A stretch of DNA of 64,000 nt from Mesostigma viride. Its lineage: Eukaryota; Streptophyta; Mesostigmatophyceae; Mesostigmatales; Mesostigmataceae. Location: positions 3,167,609 through 3,231,608 of the forward strand of contig RPFO01000027.1 in NCBI GenBank assembly GCA_009746045.1, in the 5' to 3' direction. Of this stretch, positions 1-12,586 are shown piece by piece. Position numbers and translations under genes: made by a program. The notes beneath the pieces were generated by a model. The model was not told where the DNA came from, did no database searches, and saw nothing but the letters and a program-made list of their open reading frames with translations. Every line of letters begins with the position of its first letter. Position 1 is the stretch's first letter.

Positions 1-2725
1 CTGAACTGCAGCTTGGGACATACATGTATTTGTAAACAGAAGCACCCTGCAGCTTGTGGAGCTAGCGATGCCAGTTCTTATACAGTACTGTACAGACGGA
101 TGCCTGTTGCCTGATGTCAGTCTTAATTGCGCTTTCACCTCAGTATTTTTTCGTTACTAGGTGTGCGGTATGTACTAGGAGTCCTGCGGTAATTAGGCCC
201 TAACTATTTTGACCCAAGTATCGCCAGTAACAATAACCGCTCAAGCGTTCACGGGGACAGACGCCACCTGGCCTGCAGCCCGCATCTTGCCAAAGCGGTA
301 GTCTCGAAATTTGCCAGCCAAGCCCGCTTGACTGGGTTGTCTGATGGCAACAAATGGCAATATTCTTGCCCACGCGTAATGTCAGAGAAGGCGAAGTGAC
401 TGGCTGAACGCTGACCTCGCCAATTGCCTCATACGGCAAAGGATTCCTATTGACGGCAACGCCCATGTGTCCGTTCAAAGGATCTAGATAGGATCAGGGC
501 TCGCTTTTATGACGCCCAAAAATTCCGCGCGATAGCGCGCGGTCGTTGGCGCTTGGCGCAGAAGCCAGCGAGGGACAGATCTGCCAAGGAAGCAACAGGA
601 GATGGTGGAGCTACGTTGCACCGACGTTTCCGCGGGGGTTAAGTGTGGCGCTTCGGCAAATTCAAGCGGCAAGGCAAGGAAAGCAGTTGAATTCTCCTAA
701 TTGGGACAGCATTCATGCGGCTCCCCGCACCTGGTAACTCAGGGGGTGAAGGGAAGGCAGAGCAGTTTTCGCCTCAGGCTTGGATATATCAGAAATTCGC
801 CAAGACGTGCGTTTTTCTGTAAATTTCGTGCATCATGAGCATGGAAGGTTGCAAATCTTCATCCATCGCGAAGGCGATGGGTCTCGCGCCCGAATCTCTC
901 AACATGCGTGATCAGGTTGGTTTATGAGAATCTTTGCGTGAATGACTCGGTAATTGGCCCTAGGAAGTGTGGCTTAGAACAGCTGCAGGCGAGAATTAAT
1001 GCTCTCCAGATCGATGCTGCGCATGCCGTAATGATCGGCAGGCGGCCATTAATTGGCATCATTAGAGCAGCTGGTGGCAATCATCAATTGTGAAATCGGA
1101 TCAATTTTCTGCCACGATTGACTTTCGGAATGCACCTAGATGATACAGTCGGCAATTGCTTGTGTCCTGTGTTGGGAGCGTCGGCTTCATGCCCCAATTG
1201 CCCGATCGGTTGGCTCTCAATTGCCGTCACCTTCAGCCGGTTTCGATCGCATGCCGATGGCAGCACTTAAAGAACTTGATTCGCTGGGTTTTCCACCTTA
1301 GCTGGTTTCCCTTCTGTTCACGAGGCGCAGGCTGTCGGTTGGGCTTATTTGGGACAAAACTGCGCGCGTCAATTACGGGTTCTCATAGGGCATCCTCCGG
1401 CCTCGATAGTTCTAGTTGCTACCATTGTGCGAACTACTGCAGCGACGTGTTGAGTTGCCTGCTAGGTAGCTTTGCAGGGATATCGACAGTACTCCTGCTT
1501 TTGGAGCATTTTAGTTGGTAGTTTCTTTTGGGGCGTCGAATGCTGGTCTATATAGTTTTTGGGGCCGGGACTGCTGGATCGATCGTCATCATGTTGAAGT
1601 GCACATGCATGAACTATTTTCCTTTGGAATCGGCGCATAGTCGCCCAGGCGGCGATGCCGAAGCTTTTTTGCTTTGATGCATGGTGCTACTAAACGAAAT
1701 TCAATTCTTGCTGTATTTTTCTCAAAGCCTCTTCCGTTTTTTTTTTTCTCTTCTTCTAGCTTCTAAGTAGCACCCGTGGGTTGTTGGTGATCATGCAGGA
1801 TTAGTATTCCATTGTAATCAAGCTGGTGCTGTTGTCTGTAATTACTATTCCGACAGTACTAAAAGTTCGCCAAAGAAGTCTTTTATGTATAATTTTTTAT
1901 TACTGTAGTAGTTAATATCCTAACAGTCAAGATGGCGTAGGGCGTGTCTTTCAGGTGTACCTTCACTCCGAATGCAGCCTCTTGGTTTCCCCACATGAAC
2001 TGAGCCCAGGTTGTCGGATTGGAATTGTAGTAGGATATGGAGAGTGATTTATGGTTTGTGTATTTTCAATTGTGTGAGTATTTAATTGTTTAATTCGGTG
2101 CTTTAGTTGTTTTATTCAGCTCATATCATTGATGTATGGATTGGTGGTCACTGGAAAACATTATGTGTGCTGTCTCTCTCTCTTGGATGTGTGTTGTGAT
2201 CATCTTCACTTTATTTAGAAAGCCATTAGTTTCAAGGATGCTTTGAGTTGGCTTGATGTTTTGATTGCTTGAGCCCTCCTTGTTGATGAATCGATTTTGT
2301 GTTGCCAATCATTAGGGCGGATTGGTAAGGTGAGAGTCGCCAGGTATTAGGACAGATAGGCACTAAGGTGAGAGTCGCAGTTGCCAAGGGAGACTGACCG
2401 GGCCCTTTCATCACTGCCGCATGGTTCCCTTCCCTCCCCCCCCCCCCCCCCCTTTTTTCCCCCTTGTCTAGGGTTGCCTCTGGGCACCAATCACCCAGTG
2501 TTTGGTGATATTTTATACGGGGGTGGTTGGGCCGGTGATATTTCAGAAAGCAGAATCCAACCCCTTGGTGGGGAATGGCAGCCTTGGGAAGCCGTAGGAG
2601 ACCATAAAGGTGTGTTGTATGGTGATTACCTGTTTGTGCATCGGTAGTTACCTGTGCGTTATGTAGTCCATCCCTATGTATTTCGGTCAGGTGGTTATTG
2701 TTCCTATGGTTTGGTTTCTGTACTT
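1..2725. other. Non-coding upstream region
   Basis: I see no convincing gene. The open frames are short, overlap on both strands and show no recognisable motif. It includes homopolymer stretches (T-run near 1738-1748, C-run near 2437-2452). A purine-rich block at about 2548-2609 is bounded by AG and GTG and could be a 5' non-coding exon of the downstream RNA-binding gene, but nothing confirms this. Confidence 0.5.
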
Positions 2726-2726
2726 G

Positions 2727-2868
2727 TTTACAATACTACTCGTATAGGTAGTCGAATACAGTACTTGTATAGGTAGGAATACAGTACTTGTGTAGGTAAG
2801 AATGCAATACTTGTATATGTAGTCGAATACAATACTTGTGTATGTAGGAGAGCAATACTTGTATAATA
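2727..2868. repeat. Degenerate AT-rich tandem repeat
   Basis: About five to six imperfect copies of a roughly 24-27 bp unit built around TACTTGTATAGGTAG and GAATACA. It lies upstream of the RNA-binding gene. Confidence 0.7.
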
Positions 2869-2991
2869 GGTAGGAAATCGAGGCCTGCCAAAGGGAAACC
2901 TGACCGCCATAGGTTCAGGTCATGACGTGCAGCGATGGTCAGTTATTGTTTATTGCCCTTTTCCTTCACGACATGGAACTTCAGCTCCAGT

Positions 2992-3335
2992 GCATGCCCA
3001 GTCTCGGACTTTCCCATGCCTCCCTGAGTACCTTATAGTGTCCGGTGTTCTTTCTCAAGCTGCCCGACTACAGTGTCCTGTGTTTGCATGCTGCAAGCTG
3101 CCCGACTACAGTGTCCTTTGTTTGCATGCTGCAAGTGCCCAGTCTCGGACTTTCCCATGCCTCCCTGAGTACCTTATAGTGTCCGGTGTTCTTTCTCAAG
3201 CTGCCCGACTACAGTGTCCTGTGTTTGCATGCTGCAAGCTGCCCGACTACAGTGTCCTTTGTTTGCATGCTGCAAGCTGCCCGACTACAGTGTCCTGTGT
3301 TTGCATGCTGCAAGCTGCCTGGCTACAGTGTCCTG
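2992..3335. repeat. Minisatellite, 39-bp unit inside a larger duplication
   Basis: A unit of about 39 bp (core CTACAGTGTCCTGTGTTTGC, then ATGCTGCAAG) is repeated head to tail. A longer block, beginning GCCCAGTCTCGGAC, occurs twice (starting near 2997 and 3137) and contains two or more of these units each time. The ORFs read through it are artefacts of the repeat. Confidence 0.85.
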
Positions 3336-4156
3336 TGTTCGTACCCCACTATAGTGTCCTGTCGGTGTGTTCCTCGAGCTATAATACTACATCGTCCGTG
3401 TGTTTGCCAAGCTAGAGTACCCTGCTACCATCGCGTCCTGTGCTTCATGAGCCGCCCCCATTCTTCTGCCCGGTGCTTTATAAGCTACGCGGCTGCTATC
3501 ATGTCCTGCGTTTTCCCCTTGTGTAGTGGACTGTGTCCCTCGGGCTACCCTCCTACAGTGCCTTGTGTCCCTCGGGCTACCCTCCTACATAGTGTCCTGT
3601 GGGTTCTCCCTTTGACAGAGTCCTGTATGTCTCCATTATTGATTTACCCAGCGCGACAGTCTGGTTAATTTGGCACCTGCTTTTTCCCCATATCCTTTTT
3701 ATTTCCCGCTGACTGGGTGATTAACATTTTCCCAACTACCTGCACGATTGCTGGCCAGGTCCTACAATCATGATCCTCTGCTTAACAAACCTAGTAGTAG
3801 TATCTTATCAACCATAGGTAGAGGCTAGCTTATTTTCAACCGGCACATGGCCAACTACTGATCAAGCCATCTGTCGGGGTAGTTCTTACCAAGTGACCCA
3901 TGCCAACCAACTGATTGGCTAGGGGCTTCTTTTTTACTCTCATGAGGTAACTTCTTACATCTTTGGCGGCTCCTTTTCCCCTCCAGCTCCTGCCGTACGT
4001 GCTACTTCCTCGGCTTCACACTTTCAGCTGCTCTTTCTGGTCATGTATTCTTCCGGACGTTTTCCTTATTCGTCCTGATGGGTTCTCCTTCTCCTCACTG
4101 CCAGCAAACGGACGCTGGGGGGAGTAACAAAGCCACCAATGGGATCCACCCAGCTC
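3336..4156. other. Non-coding stretch with decaying repeat copies
   Basis: The first 300 bases keep scattered copies of the TGTCCTGTG core (near 3356, 3440, 3555, 3595). The rest shows no repeat or coding signal that I can support. Confidence 0.4.
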
Positions 4157-4366
4157 ACTCCCGAAACTTGTCCTATTGATCGACTTGTGCTGTTCATCGA
4201 CTTGTCCTGTTCATGGACTTGTCCTGTTAATTGACTTTTCCTATTCATCGACGTGTCCTATTCATCGACTTGTCCTATTCATCGACTTGTCCTATTCATC
4301 CACTTGTCCTATTGATCGACTTGTCCTATTAATCGATGTGTCCTGTTCATCAACGTACTTGCCATA
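4157..4366. repeat. 17-bp minisatellite abutting a splice acceptor
   Basis: About twelve head-to-tail copies of a 17-bp unit, consensus CTTGTCCTATTCATCGA, end some 14 bases before the TTTTTGTTGCAG acceptor of the first recognisable coding exon. It therefore occupies the 3' part of an intron upstream of that exon. Confidence 0.85.
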
Positions 4367-4380
4367 CGTTTTTGTTGCAG

Positions 4381-6038
4381 AAAACCAACTCGGGAGACGA
4401 GCGCGAGGATAAAGCTAGGAATAGGACTAGGAGCCCGACCCAGGAGAGCAAACTCAACCAGCTGCCCCCCCACGACCCCTCCAGCGACGACGTCGATAAC
4501 CCGTCCGACATGTCCCCGGCATGCGACAAGAACAGTAATAATGGCAACGGCAACCGCGGCGGTGCTGTGCTCCCCCTCCAGGTCAAGAGCGCCCAGATGC
4601 AGGATGACCGCGCGGCCGGGTGTGAGGTCATCGTGGACCCCTGGGACCTCGGCCACCCGCCGCGTGGCGGCGACAAGAATAGCACCGCCACGAGCAGCGG
4701 CAGCAGCAGCAGCAAGGCACTGCCCTCCGTGACGGACGAGCAGGAATTCCCCAGCCTGACACGCAGCGTCAGTGGCGGCCGATCCGCCAACAGCACGGGC
4801 ACCGCCGTGGGAGCTATTTATAGCGGGGGGGGCAGCACTGGGGGTGGTGCGGGGTCGACCGTCAAAGCGCCGGCCACGACCAGCTCCGCATCTGCCTCGC
4901 CGCCGCCCTCGTTTTCAACATCCTCGTTGTCCTCATCGTCGTCATTGGCACCATCGACGTCGTCCGCGTCAGCAGGCGCAGGGGGGCCAAGCCTGTCGTC
5001 GTCAGCACCGTCAGCACCGTCGCTGCCCTGGGCCAGCAAGTCCAGCTGGGCCCACCCTGCGCTGCCTGTCAAGGAAGAGCGGGCACAGGAGGAGAGAGAG
5101 CGTGATAAGGAGGACGGCGAGAGTGGAGAGCCAGCGTCCGCGTTGAAAGACAGGGATCGCTTGGACAGTCGTGAGCATGGCTCCAAGAATGCCCTACACA
5201 CGGGCGCGACGGACGTCGGCCCGCCGGCATGGACCCCCAGGGTGGATGGCAGCGACGAGGCGCCGCCGCCGCCGTCGTCGTCGTCGTCCAGGTCGCCGGT
5301 GCGTCCCAGCGCGCCAGGTGGCGCCACCAGGGCGCATGCCACGCCCGGGGACCCACAGCTAGACGGCGACGTGGGTCACGTGGCGGCGATGCTGGCAACT
5401 GTACGGTGTGACGGGGAGGGATCTACTGTGGATGGGGCGATTGGTGAGGCAGGGGCAGCGCCATCCCTTGCTTCTCTGCTATTGGAAGGGGGCCAGGGGC
5501 GGTCAGCTTCGGGCCATCTGCCGTTGGGGCATCAGGCCACGGAGGGTGGGGGGAGGGAGGCAGGCTTAGATGGGGAGGGGGCGGTCGCCAAGGTGACGTC
5601 GACAGTAGGCCGGCCTTCCGAAGGAGGCATTCCAAGCCCAGATGCTGGTACCGATGCGGCCCCCCCGGCCGCCCCGCGGGTTCGACCCGACTTCGTGGGG
5701 CCATCTTCAAGCCCTGCGCGCGCCGTGTCAGCCCACAAGGGGGCTGGGTCGGCCGCGAATTCATCCAGTTCTGCACCAGGGAATACTGGCAGTGGGGCTG
5801 GTGCTTCTAGTGGCCATGGTGCGCAGGGGACCTCACACAAGGCGGGTCGGCCGGGAGGTGGCGTGGGGCCGTCGTCGGCGTTCCGGACATGCCGGTCGTT
5901 GTACGTAGGGAACATTGACCCGGAGATCGACGAGGTGGCGCTACGGGAGGCGTTCGCAGTTCACTGCGTGGTGGAAGGGTGCAAGTTGATGCCGCGGGGA
6001 AGGGGGGGGTCCAAGGGAACGGCGGCGGCGGCCGCTAG
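4381..6038 (+). CDS. RRM gene, exon with N-terminal low-complexity region and start of RRM1
   Basis: The acceptor is TTTTTGTTGCAG ending at 4380 and the donor is CTAG|GTATGT at 6038/6039, leaving phase 2. The first in-frame ATG is at 4510 (MSPACDKN); upstream codons 4381-4509 are open and may be 5' UTR or coding. Content is Ser, Ala, Gly and Pro homopolymeric runs with an acidic/basic patch (EERERDKEDGE), then the beta1-alpha1-beta2 part of RRM1 from about 5890. Confidence 0.8.
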
Positions 6039-9000
6039 GTATGTGGATACGCCCACGCTTCATTGTGTCCTGTTGGTTTCTATAGTGTCCTGTTGGTGTC
6101 TAAAGTGTCCTGTTGGTTTATGGTGTCCCGTTGGTGTCTACAGTGTCCTGTCGGTTTATAGTGCCCCGTTGGTGTCTACAGTGTCCTGTCGGTTTATAGT
6201 GCCCCGTTGGTGTCTACAGTGTCCTGTCGGTTTATAGTGCCCCGTTGGTGTCTACAGTGTCCTGTCGGTTTATAGTGCCCCGTTGGTGGCAGATGGCAAC
6301 GAGTGTCCATTTGTGACCGATTCAATGATACCAATGGTGTTGCCACTGTTGGCAGTGCCCTCGGGTGGGATCGCCCTCGGGTTGGATCGCCCTCGCGAGG
6401 GTTTAGGGCCTAGCCAGGGCTGTTAGTGAAGTATAGTAGTCTACAAGGAACCAAACCTGTGCTGCTGCACCGGTTTCTTCTCACACCGGTCTTCCCTTCC
6501 TATGCTATACCATACTATGCTTTGCTTTTCTATACTGTACTATACTACACTATACTACAGCCGGTTTCTGCTCACGCCGGTCTTCCCTGCCATTTTTTTT
6601 TTCCCTTCCCTTTCCGCTTCCATGCTCGTCCCCACCCCTTTGCTTCCCCCTGTCCTCCCCCCCCCCCCAACATCCTCCCTCATCCGCCATCATCCCTCAT
6701 CCGCCACCCTCCCTCATCCATCATCCTCCCCCGCAGCCCATCATCTGCCAACCCCGCCACACACGGTGCGGATGCCAGCGCGGCCTCTCCCCCCGCCGTC
6801 GCTGCATCGTCATCCTCTTCAGAGGGGGTGACGGCAGCAGGCAGCACCGCTGCCACAACGACAGCTAGTACCGCCTCGGCTACCACGGCGACTGCGGCGG
6901 CGACACCTGGCGTGTCCACCTGCTACGGCTTTGTGGACTGCGCGACGCATGAGGACGCCCAGCGGGCCCTCCTTGCGATGAACGGGACCCGGCTGGGGCG
7001 TCAGGAGATCAAGGTGAACTGGGCGTTCAACAGCAACAGCAACAATGGCCCCGGGGCGGGCGGCAGCAACGGCCGCGGAGGGAATGGTGGTGCTGGCGCC
7101 GGCCACGGCGGCTCCTCGCATCACCACGATGACGTCAGCCATCATCGCGCGAGTGGGCACCACCAACCGGGGACCACCAGCGGGATGCACGTGAGCCAGC
7201 ATCATGCGGGAGGTCTCTCGATGGACCGGTCCTCGGGCGGCTCGTCCTCTGGGCCCGGCCAATTCCACCTCTTTGTCGGGGACCTCGGGACGGAGATCGA
7301 TGGGGCAGAGCTGTACGCCGCCTTCGCGTCCTTTGGCGCTTGCTCTGACGCCCGGGTCATGCTGGACCCCTCCACTGGTCGTTCCAGGGGCTACGGGTTT
7401 GTTTCGTTCACCCACCACGCCAATGCGGAGCGGGCCATGCTGACCATGCATGGGAAGCGCCTGGGGTCTCGCATCGTGCGCTGCAACTGGGCCATCCAGA
7501 GGGATGGGGAGGGGGGACACCATAGTGCGGCCGGCATCGGCACGAACAACATGGCCAACATGGCCGCGAGCGGCGCACTCATGGGGGACATGAGCCAGGC
7601 GGGGATGCTGTACCATGCGGGGGCGGCGGCGGCAGCGGCAGCGCAGGCCGGCATGGGCTACGACTGGCAGGCGCAACAGCAACAGCAGCTCCTGTGGCCG
7701 TATTACCAGTGGCAGATGCTCCAGCAACAGCAACAGCAGCAGCAACATGTCCAGCCGCATGAGCTCGCATCCCACCACCAAGTGTTCCCTCCCAAGGGCA
7801 TTTATGGAGTGGGAGCAAGCGCAACCGGTGGGGGAGGGGGGGCGGCGCAGGACCCTGCAGGGGTGGTCGTTGGCGGTGGAGGCACATTGAGGGGTGGCAG
7901 CAGTGGCGGCGGCAGCACAGTGCTGACTACTACCGTGTATGTGGGCAATCTGGCCTCGAAATCGACCCCCGCGATGCTCTCCCGCTTCTTCAGCGAGTGG
8001 GGGCATGTGGAGGAAGTGCGGCTGCAGAAGGAGAAGGGGTTCGGCTTTGTCAGATATCCTTTCCCACACACCCAAGGCACCCCACACATCCACACACCCA
8101 GTGACAGGTGTAGAAGGTGTGCATAGCCCTCGCCACTGTTTTAGGGTTTCGACAAGCCGAAGGGGTTTGGCTTTGTCAGAAATCCTTTCCCACACGCACA
8201 GTGACTGCTGTGGAAGGTGTGAATGCGATCTATGCTCTGTCCGCTTTTAGCCCAGGACACCCCACACATCCACACAATAGAGATGGGCAAAGCGACCCCT
8301 CGCAAAGCCTGACACCCAGGGGTTTTTTTCTGTCAGCCCCTCGTCGTCTGGCCACCAAAGCGTGAATTTTTGTGCCTGGGCGAATAACAAATTGCGTTGG
8401 GGTATTTTCCTGCCACGGGGATATTTGGCTGAGGCAGCCTGGTATTTTCCCACACGTTCATGCGCACCCAGGGTCACACGACGACCTTGGTTTCCAGTGC
8501 TGGTCCGTTTCCCGTGTTTGTTTTACTCACCCAAGCAGCTCCTGTACGACCGGATTTGTGCTTTATACTTCTTGCCACCTGTGTTAAACCTGCCGCAGTA
8601 TGCATTGTTGTTGCTGTTTGTCTGCGGGTGACTAGGACGGCTTCATAGGGACAGCTATTTGTGCTTATCAGACAACCTTGGGTTCGTTATGGTTCAGCTA
8701 TAGCACAGTTCGGCATTCGCCATTTTGCGTGCCTTGCTGTGGGACCTTGAAGCGCTCTTGTGAGGTTGTGGAGGTATGGTTCTGCTGCTGAGGTTTGCTT
8801 TACGTGCATGTCTAGCCCCCTTGAAAAGCATGAGCTACGCGAAACTGTTTTCCTCGTTTCATTTGCCATGGTTGGAGGTTTCCTTTCGAGAGTTATCCTT
8901 AACGAGGATGCCGTGGGCTACTGGACTCCGCTTCTTGGGACTGTCCTTGTTGGGCTACTGGACTCTCCTTGTTGGGCTACTGGACTCTCCTTGTTGGGCT

Positions 9001-12000
9001 ACTGGACTCTCCTTGTTGGCCTACTGGACTCTGCTTCTTGGCCTACTGGACTCTCCTTCTTGGGCCACTGGACTCTCCTTGTTGGGCTACCGGACTCTCC
9101 TTGTTGGCCTACTGGACTCTCCTTGGGCTACTGGACTCTGCTTCTTGGGCTATCCTTGGCTCTCCCATTCCCCGGTTTGCACACTGCAACCGCCTGTGCA
9201 CAACTGGTGCAAGATTATGCGCTTGTTCCCTTTCCTCTCCTCCGACTCCCCTTGCCCCCTCCCCCCCTCCCCAATTCTTTCTCCCTCTCTTGGTCGCCAG
9301 CCCCCCTGGCTCACTCCCCTGTCGCCCCCTGGCTATCTCGAGAGCACGTTCCGGACGCGGGAGGAGGCCACGCGCGCGATCGCGTCCGCGCAAGGGAAGA
9401 GCATCCTGGGCCGACCGATCAAGGTGAGGGGGGGGGCTTGAGCCGAAAAGTGGGAATTTAAAACCGTCCTTATCAGGGGAACGGGTTTACTGGAGGGGGG
9501 GGGGCAGGAGGGGGGGATGGAGACGCCATGCAGCGGCGCCTTACCATATAACGATACACGGTTTACCATATAACGATATGAAGGCGTTCGTAAGTTACGC
9601 CGATAAGAAGGTAGCGATAAGAATATAGTGATAAGAACGTAGCGCTTCTATAAGAACTATATAGAAGATAGTGATAAGAACGTAGCGCTTCTATAAGAAC
9701 TATATATAAGATAGTGATAAGAACGTAGCGCTTCTATAAGAACGATATAGAAGATAGTGATAAGAACGTAGCGCTTCTATAAGAACGATATAGAAGATAG
9801 TGATAAGAACGTAGCGCTTCTATAAGAACTATATAGAAGATAGTGATAAGAACGTAGCGCGGATGAATGCGACTCGGATTAGCTCGTTGTCATGCTTGTG
9901 TGGATGTATCATGACTCCCCCACGCATTCACCGGAAACATGTTTGTTACTTTCGTGAAGCGGGGTCTGTATTCCTCCTGGGGATATATACCATAAGATGC
10001 GCTGCACGAACCAATACCATTGGCAAGTTCTGTGCCTCTTGCGAATGACTGCTTGTACCAAACTTCCATGGCACTCACTGTTGGTATACAAAGCAAAACT
10101 GCTAGTGCACTGACTACTTCCGTGGATTGCTTGTACCGGCTGCTCTTGCTCCGAAATTACTCGTCTGATATCACAGTGCTCGTGGGGTAAGCAGCGGGCG
10201 TCCATCAGCGCCTCCACCACCACCCCACTCCTGTCCACCGGCACAGGGCTCGCCCCCCACACACTCCCCCAACCCCTCACCAACTTCCCCTTCTACATCC
10301 TCCCCACCGATGCCTCCGCCGCCGGTATAGCCGCCGGCCAACCGATGACGCCCCTCATGTTCCCCAATCCCCCCCCGGGGGGTGCCCCGACCCCCTACCC
10401 GTCCCCCGCTGCCACCCCGTACGGGTCGCTGCTCTCTCCCTACCCCCCTTACCTCTCCCCGATGGGCCACTACCTGCCGCCGTCACCGCTCCTTTACCCG
10501 CCCACCACCCCCACGGGGGGGTTTGCGTCCCCGCCCGCGGGTGCCCCTATTCCTGCGGGGGGGGCGATGGGGCCAACCCCGCCCGGGTCTGCCCCCGGGG
10601 CCACCCCGACAGGGTGGGTGGCGTCCCCGCCCCCGGTGCTGTCCCTGCCTGCACGAATGGGACGACCCGCGCGTGGCGGTGGTGGTCCATCTAGCGGAGG
10701 GATTCAGCAGCAGCCACAAGATGGAGTGAGCGAGCCGCCAGCCGGGCCCAGCCCAGCAGGGGCCGGCATTTCCCCCAGCGCCCTGCAGGGTGGTGCTCTT
10801 CTCGCCGCCGGCCCCTCATCTGATAGCGCTTCATCAGCTATGGGTCTGTCACCACAGGTGCAAGTGCAAGTAGGATCCGTTGGAGCAGGAGGAGCACCGG
10901 TGCCTGTGGCATCGGCTTCATCAGGTCATGGCATTCTAGTCCCGCCCCTCCCTCCCCCAATCAGCGGTGGTGCCCCCTCGGCACCCGGGGCCGACAGCAA
11001 CGCTCCGGCGACGCAAAACGATGCCATCGTGAAGACGGGGGGGGTAGGAGAGGCGCCTCTCCCAAACCAATTGTCGTCATCTGGGGCACCCTCCCAGGGT
11101 GCCGTGGTGGCCGGGTCAGTCGCACAAGGGCAGGCCGTGACTAGCCCGCTGCCGGGGCCAACCCCTTGGGTGGCCACCCCCGGGGGCATGCTCCCTGGCT
11201 ACCCCTCTGCTGCCTTCCTCCCCGCCATGGTCAATAATAGGGGCACGGGGGTGGCAGGAGGAGCCCCCGGCCAGGGGCAGGGGCAAGGGCAGCCATTCTC
11301 GGACCCAAGCGCCGCGGCTGCCTCCGGGGGCGCCCTGGGTTACCCTGGCTGGTTCTATTCGAGCGATCCCGGACGGGGAACAGGGGTGTTCATGGACCCG
11401 CGAATGGCGGCGCTGGGTGCCGGGTCGCCCGGTCTCGGCATGGGGTATGGGATGAGCATGGGCGGGGGCGGGCTGCCTCCGCATGTGCTCGTGCAGGCCA
11501 TGCCCTCGATGGCCCAGCAGCCGCAGCAGCAAGGGCAGCCAGCTGGGATGGCCGGGATGCAGCAGGGGCAGGCGATGGCCCAGTCAGGACTGGCGCAGGC
11601 ATCGGGGCCGCATGGACCTGGCACCGGGGGCGGAGCTGCGGGAGCCGGGGGTTACTTACCGGGGGGGATGACCCTGGGCATGGGCATGGTCCCTGGGGGC
11701 ATCGCGGCGGGGGGGGTTGGTGTCGGGGGCCAGCAGGTGGCGGCGCAAGGGGTGGGGATATATGGTGCCCCCGCGGTGGGGTCGCAGGGGATGGCGGGCA
11801 TGGGCATGGGGATGGGGATGGGCATGGGGATGACGCAGGAGATGCTGGCGGCCGGGATGCAGCCGATGGGTACGTTTCGCTAGGGGTCCCCCCACCTAGC
11901 CACGGGTAGCAGAAATGTGTTTTCGATAGCTGGGATGTGTGTCAGTGTTACGTGCTGTGTGTGATGTCGAATGTGTATCAAGGTATACTGTATACCGTGG

Positions 12001-12488
12001 ATCTCATGCACCCTATGGGCCAGGCGTGTCCTTATTCTATTTGCAAGGCGAGTCCTTATTCCATTTGCAAGGCGAGTCCTTATTCTGTTTGCAAGGCGAG
12101 TCCTTATTCTGTTCGCAAGGCGAGTCCTTAATCTATTTGCAAGGCGAGTCCTTATTCTATTTGCAAGGCGAGTCCTTATTCTATTTGCAAGGCGAGTTCC
12201 TATTTGTTTTGTCACGGGCTCAATGGCGTATGGCATACTAGGTGGAGGATTCTATGGTGCATGTAGGCTGGCATGGGGCTGGATGAATCTGGGGTGTGGC
12301 CGTGAGACGTTTTGCCAAGTTGAGATGGCCTAGGGTGGGAGCGAGTAGTTTCGTTTGCTGGGGGGGTCATAGCCATCTATTTGGTATGGGCCGGTCTGGT
12401 GGGGGAACCGTGTGGTCTTTTCGTTTAGGGTTCCGTCTTTTCGTAATCTCTTTCTTGCTCTCGCTCTAACACACATGTACACGTGCAG

Positions 12489-12586
<98 letters not shown>

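Noticed and set aside
2927-3668. 160-aa Cys-rich ORFs
   Set aside because: They are produced by the 39-bp tandem repeat, whose unit length is a multiple of three.
6819-8195. 458-aa minus-strand ORF
   Set aside because: It is a shadow of the exon encoding RRM1 to RRM3, where the plus frame has clear RNP motifs.
8760-9461. Two overlapping 220-230 aa ORFs rich in Leu/Trp/Gly
   Set aside because: Most of their length is the 22-bp minisatellite of intron 2. Only the last 27 codons at 9343-9423 belong to the RRM gene.
9600-9862. CRISPR-like regular repeat
   Set aside because: The units are head to tail with no unique spacers, and the context is an intron of a eukaryotic gene.
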